DNA from: Acidimicrobiaceae bacterium | GTDB taxonomy: Bacteria; Actinomycetota; Acidimicrobiia; Acidimicrobiales; Acidimicrobiaceae | NCBI GenBank assembly: GCA_013044365.1 | Contig: JABEUP010000190.1 | Location: forward strand, 1 to 7,040 | Length of the DNA: 7,040 bases | Direction: 5' to 3' | Part shown: piece by piece, positions 1 through 6,097 of the stretch | Numbering within the stretch: the first letter of the stretch is position 1 | Layout of the letters: the number at the start of each line of letters is the position of its first letter | Notes under the pieces: model-generated | Told to the model about the DNA's origin: nothing | Database searches by the model: none | The model's input: only the letters and a program-made list of their open reading frames with translations | Position numbers and translations under genes: made by a program

Positions 1-93
1 ATCCAGATGCAAATCCGCGGCATGGATGAATCTAAACGGAAAAGGTATTTTCATTTAATTATCCTAGCGATGGCAATCATGAAGGAAGAATAA
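1..93 (+). CDS. C-terminal end of an unidentified upstream protein
   Basis: A frame open from the first base of the window reads 30 codons and stops at TAA (91-93). The visible tail ends with YFHLIILAMAIMKEE, a partly hydrophobic stretch followed by charged residues. It lies on the same strand as the CHAD and ParA genes, 66 bp ahead of the CHAD start, so it could be the preceding gene of the same unit. The fragment is too short to identify, and a 30-codon open frame at an edge can arise by chance. Whether it is a polyphosphate-related gene, as the neighbours might suggest, cannot be judged from here. Confidence 0.35.
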   Translation: MQMQIRGMDESKRKRYFHLIILAMAIMKEE

Positions 94-137
94 CGCACTA
101 GTGTGACCTCAGCTCCGAATTCGTGAGGGATCGCTCC

Positions 138-206
138 ATGCAATCACTAGATTCAAATTATGGCCTCGTCCCGGTTTTCGTTTCTTTATACATGCAAGGA
201 CGCTGA
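138..206 (+). other. Possible 22-codon leader ORF overlapping the CHAD start
   Basis: ATG at 138-140 is preceded by GAGGGA (125-130) with a 7-nt spacer, the best ribosome-binding arrangement in this region. Its frame differs from that of the CHAD gene and ends at TGA 204-206, so it overlaps the CHAD start (160) by 47 bp. It could be a translated leader coupled to the CHAD gene, the relic of a frameshifted original N-terminus, or chance. The peptide (begins MQSLDSNYGL) resembles nothing I recognise. Confidence 0.22.
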
Positions 207-1731
207 AGCCATAGTCAATACAATAAGCCAGTTGCCTGTTCCATCTCACCCGGGCAAGATTCGACACTCCAATGTTAAGCTTTTGGATACATTTGACTGG
301 GCGCTGGACGCGAGCCAAACGATGCTGCTGGTCGATGAATCAAAATCAGGCACACAGGTAATACTCTCAGGATCAAGGTATTTCATGGTCGCTCCGGTAC
401 AGCCACTTGAGTCGGAATGGGTACTTCCCGGGTTCTTGCCAAACCGCTTTCTCCGCCGTCATATTTCAGAATTATCAGCCGATAGAGCCCTCCTCGTCCA
501 GAGTGCCATTTCTACCACGAGTTATCAAATCTGTTTTTTCAACTCCGAGGGGCTGGCTGCATCTATTCTATGGTTATTTCACGTTCCCGAATTCGGACGA
601 TGCGCCGGCTTATTGGTGTCGAAGCACGGTTACCGGTCATTTCATCAAAAAGTGGAGTCGGCATTGCGTGATAGTTTTAAGGGCCTGAAGGTGAGAGTTG
701 AACCTGGCGATATCTTTGACCTGGTACTCAATACTCAGAACAGATCCCGCGGAGACTACAGGAGCAAATTCTCTCTGGATATCGAACCATTAAGCTATGG
801 ATGTATGGCCCTGGGGCAGGCATTGGCAAGTGAGCAACGGCGGGTTAAAAAGAATGCTCTTTGGATTAAAGATCATCCGGACGCCGAGTTTTTACATGAT
901 TTCCGGGTTGCACTTCGGCGAACGTCATCATTCATGAAATCTCTCGAACCGCTTATGGGACCCATCGATATTTCCTGGTTTAGAACCGAACTGAAACTGT
1001 TTATCAACCTAACATCGCCGGTCAGGGACTTGGAAAATCTTGAGGGCTTCGTGGCCAAACATGCTAAAAGCAGGCCCTTCAACGGAGATATTGCTTTACT
1101 GTGCTCGAGAATTACGGCTGACGTGTCGCAAAGCTACGCGGATCTTTCCACGTCCATACCCTCGGAAAGATTTGAACATCTGTTGTCAAGTTGGTCAAAC
1201 CTGGCTAGAAGTTGTATTGCGCTCACACTAGGTGACTCGATTTCAGATGGAATTCCAGTGTTAGCGTCAGATCCCAGGGAATCCGTTCAGCCAAAAACAA
1301 AAGTTGGCGACTGTGCGCGAATTCTGCTGATAGATTCCGGTGCCACACTAATAAAAAGGGCCATGAAAACCAAGAGAAATAGAACTCCGGAGTCACTTCA
1401 TAAGCTTCGCAAAGAGACTAAGACTTTTCGCTATCTGCTGGAGTTCTTTGAACCAGTGCTTGAACCGGACCAGGCACGTCTCTGTATCGGCAGTATAAAG
1501 AAGCTTCAGGATGCTTTAGGGAACTATCAAGATGCCTTCGTCCAAGTTCAACTTCTGGAGAACCTGTGCGACAAATGTCAGGTACCTAAGGAAAATGTGA
1601 TAGTTCTGTTCCAGGAACTCGAGAAAAGCCAGCAGACGGCAATTGCGAATTACGTTAGAGAAATTAAGCTGTTCTCGGGACCTTCATTGTTCCATGAGAT
1701 ACAGTTAGCAACTGGCTACCGAAAGAAGTGA
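160..1731 (+). CDS. CHAD domain protein with degenerate CYTH-like N-terminal region
   Basis: The 523-residue protein carries a C-terminal CHAD domain (conserved histidine alpha-helical domain, about residues 205-515). The diagnostic helices are LHDFRVALRRT (H246, R249, R253, R254) and, in the second half-repeat, LHKLRKETKTFRYLLEFF (H414, K415, R417, K418). They are followed by IKKLQDALGNYQDA. CHAD domains are known to bind polyphosphate through such basic helices and locate to polyphosphate granules. Residues 1-200 contain LLDTFDWALDASQTMLL, which resembles the YYDTxDxxL part of CYTH triphosphate-tunnel domains. No ExExK motif is present, so catalysis is unlikely; a fold relic or binding role is inferred. 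No signal peptide or membrane span is seen, so it is likely cytoplasmic. An in-frame TAG at 148-150 makes ATG 160 the first possible ATG. It has no Shine-Dalgarno, but TAGATT at 148-153 sits 6 nt upstream, which would fit leaderless expression. The ParA gene follows directly and is probably co-transcribed. Confidence 0.88.
   Translation: MASSRFSFLYTCKDAEAIVNTISQLPVPSHPGKIRHSNVKLLDTFDWALDASQTMLLVDESKSGTQVILSGSRYFMVAPVQPLESEWVLPGFLPNRFLRRHISELSADRALLVQSAISTTSYQICFFNSEGLAASILWLFHVPEFGRCAGLLVSKHGYRSFHQKVESALRDSFKGLKVRVEPGDIFDLVLNTQNRSRGDYRSKFSLDIEPLSYGCMALGQALASEQRRVKKNALWIKDHPDAEFLHDFRVALRRTSSFMKSLEPLMGPIDISWFRTELKLFINLTSPVRDLENLEGFVAKHAKSRPFNGDIALLCSRITADVSQSYADLSTSIPSERFEHLLSSWSNLARSCIALTLGDSISDGIPVLASDPRESVQPKTKVGDCARILLIDSGATLIKRAMKTKRNRTPESLHKLRKETKTFRYLLEFFEPVLEPDQARLCIGSIKKLQDALGNYQDAFVQVQLLENLCDKCQVPKENVIVLFQELEKSQQTAIANYVREIKLFSGPSLFHEIQLATGYRKK
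1721..1728 (+). promoter_or_regulatory. Weak ribosome binding site deciding the ParA start
   Basis: GAAAGAAG at 1721-1728 lies 8 nt before ATG 1737. The alternative GTG at 1728 is only three codons earlier and has no purine-rich site at a workable distance. The ATG also gives the usual ParA beginning (MRVVSLYNIKGGVGKTT), so ATG 1737 is preferred. The site is inside the CHAD stop region, consistent with translational coupling. Confidence 0.45.
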
Positions 1732-1736
1732 CATCA

Positions 1737-2501
1737 ATGAGGGTTGTTTCGCTTTACAACATCAAAGGTGGAGTTGGTAAGACCACGTTTGCAGTGAATA
1801 TTGCCTACGAATCTTCGCGTGCGGGTATTAGGACATTGCTTTGGGACCTGGATCCGCAGGGTTCGTCTAGCTATATACTTCGAATTAAACCTCACTTAAA
1901 AGGTGATCTTTCCCAGGTTGTTTCCAACAAGAGTTCCTTGGGGAAATCGGTCAAGGAAACCCAGTGGCCGTTGCTTGATGTGATACCCTCAGACTTTGAC
2001 CTTCGGCACTTGTCAGCTCTACTTGAAGACCAAAAGCGCCAGTCAACAAAGCTTTCGAGATCCATGAAGGCCTTTAGTCGGGATTACGATCTGGTAGTCG
2101 TGGACTGCGCCCCAGAGGCATCAACTGTCAGCGAAAACGTAATAAATTTTTCCGACCTGATTATCGTTCCGGTAATCCCTAACCCACTTTCTATAAATAC
2201 CTTCGAAAAGCTAATCACTTTCGTAAGGGAGGTGGGGAACAAAAGTCCAGTTATTTATGCGGCCTTCAATATGGTGGACCGCAGAAAATATCTTCATAAA
2301 CAGTTGCTGGAAACTTATCTAAACAAAGACCCGCGCTTTCTGAGGAACTATATTCCGGCGTCGTCATCAATCGAACACATGACAAGCAACCGCGCTCCAC
2401 TTGAGACTTATATTCCCCGGTCGCTGTCGACCACAGCCTTTACGGATTTGACGGAGGAAATCCTCAATTTGATGTCCCGGTCGGGTTCATCCGGAAAATA
2501 G
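1737..2501 (+). CDS. Orphan ParA/MinD-family ATPase
   Basis: This is a 254-residue deviant-Walker-A ATPase of the ParA/Soj/McdA kind. It has KGGVGKTT at residues 10-17 with both lysines (K10 signature, K15), a switch I segment WDLDPQGSS at 36-44, and a Walker B/switch II segment LVVVDCAPEAS at about 119-129. PVIPNPLS and NMVDRRK (about 178-184) follow, then a C-terminal YIPRSLSTTAFTDL helix region. Such proteins dimerise with ATP, bind DNA nonspecifically and move plasmids, chromosomes, carboxysomes or other cargo. The start is at or 9 nt after the CHAD stop codon (a GTG at 1728 overlaps it), so the two proteins are probably made together. No ParB, parS cluster or McdB-like gene is visible downstream. 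The CHAD protein is therefore the best candidate partner or cargo adaptor; this is inference. Family assignment is secure, the cargo is not. Confidence 0.9.
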   Translation: MRVVSLYNIKGGVGKTTFAVNIAYESSRAGIRTLLWDLDPQGSSSYILRIKPHLKGDLSQVVSNKSSLGKSVKETQWPLLDVIPSDFDLRHLSALLEDQKRQSTKLSRSMKAFSRDYDLVVVDCAPEASTVSENVINFSDLIIVPVIPNPLSINTFEKLITFVREVGNKSPVIYAAFNMVDRRKYLHKQLLETYLNKDPRFLRNYIPASSSIEHMTSNRAPLETYIPRSLSTTAFTDLTEEILNLMSRSGSSGK

Positions 2502-2665
2502 TTCATTTGGAATGTAATCGACAGGATGCCTGACTATCTGAGAGTCCTTTAGCTGATAGGTCGCATAGATTTCCAAGTGGGAAACGATGACTCATTCTCT
2601 ATTGTGCCCCAGGCAGCCGACTAGTAGGTCGGGGTTACGGCATGGCGGTTTCCGGTGAAAATCCT

Positions 2666-2683
2666 CTAATTTCGGAAAATTAG
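2666..2683. terminator. AT-rich hairpin at the convergent gene ends
   Basis: CTAATTT and AAATTAG form a perfect 7-bp stem with the loop CGGA, overlapping the TAA stop of the minus-strand DinB-like gene (2680-2682). On the minus strand it is followed by a short ATTTT, and on the plus strand there is no T-run. The stem is A/T-rich and would be a weak terminator at best. It could serve the minus-strand gene, or both convergent units. Confidence 0.3.
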
Positions 2684-3177
2684 ATTGTCGGCGGCAACTC
2701 TTCAAGCTCCCTTAATTGAACAAGATGTTCATCGAGATGAGCGACGAGATGCTTAGAGATCATTTCACTTACAGTGATTTGGCCGTCAGCGAGATGCATC
2801 AAGGCGGTACCGAGATCATTTGGCTCAAGTGCGGCAAGAAGTCCCGCCGTCTTGCCTATTTCCAGAGTCAATCGGTCGATTAGCCCGGTGGTAGAAATTC
2901 TTGACAGTTTGCTGATTCTACTGCTGCGTTCCTCATCGAGTTTAGGTCGACCCACGATGGTTGTACCAGGCCTCCTTAGTCCCTCTTCCAGATTCAGCCG
3001 CCAGAATTCACACGATTCAGCCATGTGGGCCACGATTTCCTTTGAATCCCAACCTTCCGGAGTATCCCCGTCATTTCTGCTTCTTCCCTTAGGAAGCCCG
3101 GCATCCATGAGCTCAACCAACTCTTGTGAAATGAGTTCGAACTCATACAGCGGATCAGAACCTGAAGCTTCGATCAT
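2680..3177 (-). CDS. DinB-superfamily putative metal-dependent protein
   Basis: The 165-residue protein fits the four-helix-bundle DinB/YfiT/mycothiol-dependent-isomerase superfamily in length and motif layout. GWDSKEIVAHMAES at 42-55 supplies the helix-2 histidine (H51). KHLVAHLDEHLVQL at 142-155 supplies the last-helix pair (H147 and H151, with H143 nearby). In this family three His residues usually hold a divalent metal. Known members use thiol cofactors (bacillithiol, mycothiol) or have unknown substrates; no substrate can be assigned here. The start is well supported: AAGGGA (plus-strand 3185-3190) lies 7 nt upstream of the ATG. An out-of-frame ATG further up (3191-3193) lies before that site. 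The gene is divergent from the carbonic anhydrase homologue and convergent with ParA. I see no membrane span or signal peptide, so it is likely cytoplasmic. The superfamily call is fairly good, the function open. Confidence 0.75.
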   Translation of the reverse strand: MIEASGSDPLYEFELISQELVELMDAGLPKGRSRNDGDTPEGWDSKEIVAHMAESCEFWRLNLEEGLRRPGTTIVGRPKLDEERSSRISKLSRISTTGLIDRLTLEIGKTAGLLAALEPNDLGTALMHLADGQITVSEMISKHLVAHLDEHLVQLRELEELPPTI

Positions 3178-3225
3178 CGAAATGTCCCTTCATGGTGGTT
3201 CTCAGTAAATTCAGCTCGGAAATCA

Positions 3226-3256
3226 TTAACACTTAGTTCCGGATACTAGCTATCTT
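3226..3256 (+). promoter_or_regulatory. Candidate promoter giving a leaderless carbonic anhydrase transcript
   Basis: TTAACA (3226-3231, one mismatch to TTGACA) and TATCTT (3251-3256, fits TANNNT) are 19 bp apart. The second box ends 5 nt before the ATG at 3262, which has no Shine-Dalgarno. This spacing would start the RNA at or very near the A of the ATG. It sits in the 84-bp region shared with the divergent DinB-like gene. It is a pattern match only. Confidence 0.3.
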
Positions 3257-3261
3257 ATTAC

Positions 3262-3780
3262 ATGGCTATATATGCATTAGGTGACAACGTCCCAAAAATT
3301 CATTCCGATGCATTTGTTCATCCAGATGCGGTTGTAATCGGTGATGTTACGATCGGGCAATACTCCTCGGTATGGCCGATGGCGGTTTTACGAGCTGACT
3401 ACGGACCTATCAACATAGGAAATGAGACCTCTGTCCAGGATGGAACAGTGATACATGCGTCCGCTGGGCTCGCTACCGTGATTGGATCGCGTTGTGTTAT
3501 TGGGCATTTGGCTCATTTGGAGGGTTGTACCGTAGAAGACGACTCACTAATAGGATCTGGTTCGATCGTATTGCACCGCGCTTTGGTCCAAAGTCATTCA
3601 CTGGTTGGAGCCAACTCAGTGGTGACTAATGGTACAACGGTACCGTCATATTCAATGGCACTGGGTGTACCTGCGAGCATTATTCCCAACCGGGTCAAGG
3701 AGGGAAGTTTTGCCGTTATCGTCTCCAACTATGTTGAGAACGGGCAACGCTATAAGGTCGGAATTAAACGTGTCGATTAA
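3262..3780 (+). CDS. Gamma-carbonic-anhydrase family hexapeptide-repeat protein
   Basis: This 172-residue left-handed beta-helix protein, with repeated [I/V]G-x4 turns from about residue 24 to 125 and a C-terminal helix, has the normal length of the YrdA/PaaY/CamH-type gamma-carbonic anhydrase group. Conserved active-site positions are R44 and D46 (LRAD), Q59 and D60 (VQDG), H65 (TVIH) and H82 (IGH). The third metal ligand, normally His five residues after H82, is Glu87 (HLEGC), with an extra His at 85. Canonical members are trimers that bind Zn or Fe at subunit interfaces and hydrate CO2. Many relatives have no shown activity or act on acyl-CoA substrates, so activity is uncertain here. Expression is probably from the adjacent leaderless-type promoter. 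The 3' end overlaps the stop of the convergent ABC gene by 4 bp. Family assignment is secure. Confidence 0.9.
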   Translation: MAIYALGDNVPKIHSDAFVHPDAVVIGDVTIGQYSSVWPMAVLRADYGPINIGNETSVQDGTVIHASAGLATVIGSRCVIGHLAHLEGCTVEDDSLIGSGSIVLHRALVQSHSLVGANSVVTNGTTVPSYSMALGVPASIIPNRVKEGSFAVIVSNYVENGQRYKVGIKRVD

Positions 3781-4571
3781 TTGAGGCGGGCTACGGCCCT
3801 ATATCGGCCCGAGCGGTTTTCCACCGATAAGGGGAACTCAAAGGCAGAAGAGAGATTGCTGTCACTAAGGACATCTTCCGCCGAACCGCTGGCAAGCAAA
3901 TGGCCGTGCTTCAACACAAGAGCATGGGTGGTAGATATTGGGACGTCTTCGATATGGTGCGTGATTACGAGCAGGGCCAGACTTTTATGGTCCGCTAACA
4001 GCAGCCCCAGCCGATCCAGAAAACGTTCTCTGGCCCCCATGTCCAGTCCTGAGGTGGGCTCATCAAGAAGTAGGAGCTGCGGATCGGACATTAATGCCCT
4101 TGCAATCATGACCTGCTGACGCTCTCCGGCAGAGAGCGTGATGAAAGGCCGGTCCGCAAGCCAATCCACGCCGGCAAGTTCGAGTAAACCCATTGCCCTA
4201 GTCTTATTCTCATCCGTATAATCGTGCCACCATGGTGCTAAATCCCCGTACAGTCCAGTCAGTACCACTTCCTTAACTAATAAATCTCTGCGAAGTTGGT
4301 CGGCAATTGCCATGGAACTTATCCCGATCCTCTTTCGCAGTTTTCTCATGTCGGTCTGTCCCAGTTTCTCTCCCAGAACAAATGCCGATCCTGAAGTTGG
4401 TCGGAGTTGTGCTGACGCAATATGGAATAACGAAGACTTTCCCGCACCATTCTGGCCAAGTACTGCCCAGTGATCGCCGGAATGAACCTCGAATGATACG
4501 TCAGTCAACACTGGGTCAGTTTCATAAATAAGAGTGACACCGGTAAATTTCAATACTGATGTTTCGATCAT
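3777..4571 (-). CDS. Stand-alone ABC ATPase (ModF/YlmA-like)
   Basis: The 264-residue protein is one complete ABC nucleotide-binding domain. It has an A-loop Tyr16, Walker A GQNGAGKSS (39-47), an ABC signature LSAGERQQV (146-154, with AGE in place of GGQ), Walker B LLLLDEP (166-172), a D-loop SGLD (174-177) and switch His205 (ITHH). The classical Q-loop glutamine is not clear around 82-92. The GDHWAVLGQNGAGKSS context resembles the COG1119 group (ModF/PhrA-like and YlmA-like ATPases). That group often lacks an adjacent permease; none is present here, as both neighbours on this strand are MFS transporters. It may energise a distant permease or act in a non-transport role. The start is supported by AAGGTG (plus-strand 4580-4585), 8 nt before the ATG. 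It is separated from the upstream MFS gene by 152 bp and may have its own promoter there. Confidence 0.88.
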   Translation of the reverse strand: MIETSVLKFTGVTLIYETDPVLTDVSFEVHSGDHWAVLGQNGAGKSSLFHIASAQLRPTSGSAFVLGEKLGQTDMRKLRKRIGISSMAIADQLRRDLLVKEVVLTGLYGDLAPWWHDYTDENKTRAMGLLELAGVDWLADRPFITLSAGERQQVMIARALMSDPQLLLLDEPTSGLDMGARERFLDRLGLLLADHKSLALLVITHHIEDVPISTTHALVLKHGHLLASGSAEDVLSDSNLSSAFEFPLSVENRSGRYRAVARLN

Positions 4572-4645
4572 CTTTATATCACCTTGGTTGTGTTATCGGA
4601 TGCCCGAACGGTGCTGCGATCGGCCCTAAGTGGGTTGGTCAATAA

Positions 4646-4675
4646 ATTATCATTTGCATTAACGTGCACAGTCAC
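4646..4675 (-). promoter_or_regulatory. Candidate promoter for the ABC ATPase gene
   Basis: On the minus strand GTGACT (4670-4675; TGAC core matches TTGACA) is followed after 18 bp by GATAAT (4646-4651, five of six to TATAAT). RNA would start near 4639, leaving a leader of about 68 nt before the ATG at 4571. GATAAT recurs on the minus strand at 4682-4687 and 4698-4703, so these boxes may instead be protein-binding repeats or simply A/T-rich spacer. Confidence 0.3.
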
Positions 4676-4723
4676 TCCGGAATTATCGTTTGACAAGATT
4701 ATCGCTCTACTGCCGAAGGCGCT

Positions 4724-5908
4724 TTATTTCTGCCTAGACGAGCCTTCTTTCATCATTCCTTGAGCAATCAGCATCGCCAACGACGCCAATATCGCCTCAA
4801 GTGCTGCGGTTGACCAAGCCAGCTGATAGCCAGATCTGTCGACAATAAACCCAAAAACCAAAGGACCTAACACCGAACCCATATAGGCACCCGACTGGGT
4901 TATTCCGGTTGCATGCCCGGCAGATCTTGGATAACTCCAGACCACCGCAAAGTTGAATAGTCCATTCCATCCCCAACCGGCACCATAACTGATAATTGTG
5001 GCCGGAATAATCAACCAGGGGTATCCGAGCATAAGCAACAGATATCCGACTCCCCCGGTGCCAACCATCCAGGCAGTTACCACCAGATGTTTACCAACCC
5101 GTTTGTCGGCAAGATATCCATTAAGCAAACGGGAGCTTATACCCGTGACCGATCCAAGAACCACCAGCAGCCCTGCCGCCCCTGGGGCCCAGCCTGAATG
5201 TACCGATGACGACACCAGAAAGGCAGCAAGTGCGTTAGCAGCTCCCGAGCCTAACCCCATTGCCACCGCAAGTACCACCAGTGGTGCGATGTATATGTTT
5301 TGTTTGCCCGTGGCGGCACTGCTGCGCCGGTATTTATCTGCTTGGGTTTTTGGAATCAGAAAGTACAAAATGATTCCTATCGGCGCGATCATGAGATACG
5401 CGAAATGCCATCCAATAGTTAAAGCAACCATCGGCACCGCCAGCCCTGACAGAAATGTGGATACCGGGATTGCAGCCTGTTTGAAACCGAACGCAAAGCC
5501 CTGTCGAGACAGCGGAACCACGTTTGACAGTAACAGGTTGACAGCCGGTTGTGCGGTTCCGTTTACCACACCGCCCAATGCCAGAAATAGCAGTAGAACG
5601 GGATAGCTGTAAGCAAAGAGACCTATCCCACCAAGGGCAGCCACAGAGAGTAAGGCGCAAACTTTCAAAATTGCCTCTGGTCCAGAGCTTTGCGCCAGCT
5701 TGCCGGACGATATAGAGGTAATCGAAGCTGCGGCAAAAAATACTGCCACTGCGATGCCGAGCTCGGCAGCATTCAAATGTAAATCATGGCGAATTTGAAC
5801 GCCTAGAGCCCCGGTTAGAAAGACCGGGATTGTAGAAACAGTGGTAAGGGATATTCCAAGCAGTACAGGCCCAAGTCTGAATTCCTCAGTTTGAAATTGC
5901 CGTCTCAA
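4724..5908 (-). CDS. Major facilitator superfamily transporter, intact copy
   Basis: The 394-residue hydrophobic protein has the length of a 12-span MFS permease. Its first span begins at about residue 11 (RLGPVLLGISLTTV) and hydrophobic segments run to about residue 385. It ends with a short charged tail. Distinct motifs are RQGFAFGFKQAAIP (135-148) and GWGWNGLFNFAVV (311-323). It would work in the cytoplasmic membrane as a secondary transporter; the substrate is not identifiable. It is about half identical, by eye, to the product of the gene directly upstream, which suggests tandem duplication. The start is unusual: TTG at 5906-5908 is the only NTG codon between the previous in-frame stop (6023-6025) and the first membrane span, and it has a poor ribosome site. 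A strong GGAGG with ATG lies 35 nt upstream in another frame. The gene end carries only a tiny GCC/GGC hairpin, so read-through into the ABC gene is possible. Confidence 0.85.
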   Translation of the reverse strand: MRRQFQTEEFRLGPVLLGISLTTVSTIPVFLTGALGVQIRHDLHLNAAELGIAVAVFFAAASITSISSGKLAQSSGPEAILKVCALLSVAALGGIGLFAYSYPVLLLFLALGGVVNGTAQPAVNLLLSNVVPLSRQGFAFGFKQAAIPVSTFLSGLAVPMVALTIGWHFAYLMIAPIGIILYFLIPKTQADKYRRSSAATGKQNIYIAPLVVLAVAMGLGSGAANALAAFLVSSSVHSGWAPGAAGLLVVLGSVTGISSRLLNGYLADKRVGKHLVVTAWMVGTGGVGYLLLMLGYPWLIIPATIISYGAGWGWNGLFNFAVVWSYPRSAGHATGITQSGAYMGSVLGPLVFGFIVDRSGYQLAWSTAALEAILASLAMLIAQGMMKEGSSRQK

Positions 5909-5943
5909 ATCAACTCGCGGTCTCTCGGGAATTCCCCCAGCAT
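5905..5943 (-). other. 12-codon leader ORF overlapping the MFS start (or frameshifted true start)
   Basis: On the minus strand GGAGG (plus-strand 5948-5952) sits 4 nt before ATG (5941-5943). The frame reads MLGEFPRDRELI and stops at TGA 5905-5907, sharing two bases with the TTG start of the transporter (TTGA). This geometry is typical of translational coupling by re-initiation. The frame also contains a run of five G (5934-5938). One extra base there would fuse this start to the transporter, so an indel or sequencing slip is the main alternative. Confidence 0.4.
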
Positions 5944-6060
5944 GGATCCTCCGGACAACACTTTGGTTTCCGGATTTATTTTTATTAGATGTTGCAATTA
6001 AGTAACCCGCAATCGGAAGTAATTAATCTAAATTCCCTCATGGTGGGATCCGGGACAATA
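5929..6060. repeat. Imperfect ~30-bp direct repeat between the MFS copies
   Basis: Segments 5929-5960 and 6031-6060 share the ordered blocks AATTCCC, CATGG, GGATCC (split by small gaps) and GGACAA, about 102 bp apart. On the minus strand each reads TTGTCC, then GGATCC, then ATG, then GGGAATT. Both therefore look like versions of one start region, and the left unit is the leader of the intact MFS gene. It may be a remnant of the duplication that made the tandem transporters. The alignment is by eye and needs small gaps. Confidence 0.4.
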
Positions 6061-6097
6061 TTTACTAACGCGAACTTTACATACAACTTGAATTGTC

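Noticed and set aside
1142..1171. Perfect 8-bp inverted repeat (ATCTTTCC/GGAAAGAT) inside the CHAD gene
   Set aside because: An 8-bp match with a 14-nt loop is expected once or twice by chance in 7 kb. It lies mid-gene with no T-run and no matching function.
2502..2679. tRNA, small RNA gene or origin in the ParA-DinB spacer
   Set aside because: No cloverleaf, T-loop consensus, iteron set or DnaA-box cluster could be found by reading both strands; only two short hairpins are present.
3178..3193. Earlier ATG (plus-strand 3191-3193) as start of the DinB-like gene
   Set aside because: It is 16 nt upstream of the chosen ATG and therefore out of frame. The AAGGGA directly after it fits the chosen ATG.
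2774..3208. Open frame of 144 codons on the plus strand opposite the DinB-like gene
   Set aside because: It has Ser/Pro-rich shadow composition and no ribosome site, and the minus-strand frame has His motifs and a good Shine-Dalgarno.
4998..5606. Long open frame of 202 codons on the plus strand inside the MFS gene
   Set aside because: It is antisense to strongly motif-supported transporter sequence, has no recognisable domain, and its Pro/Thr/Arg-rich composition is what the reverse of a membrane-protein gene gives.
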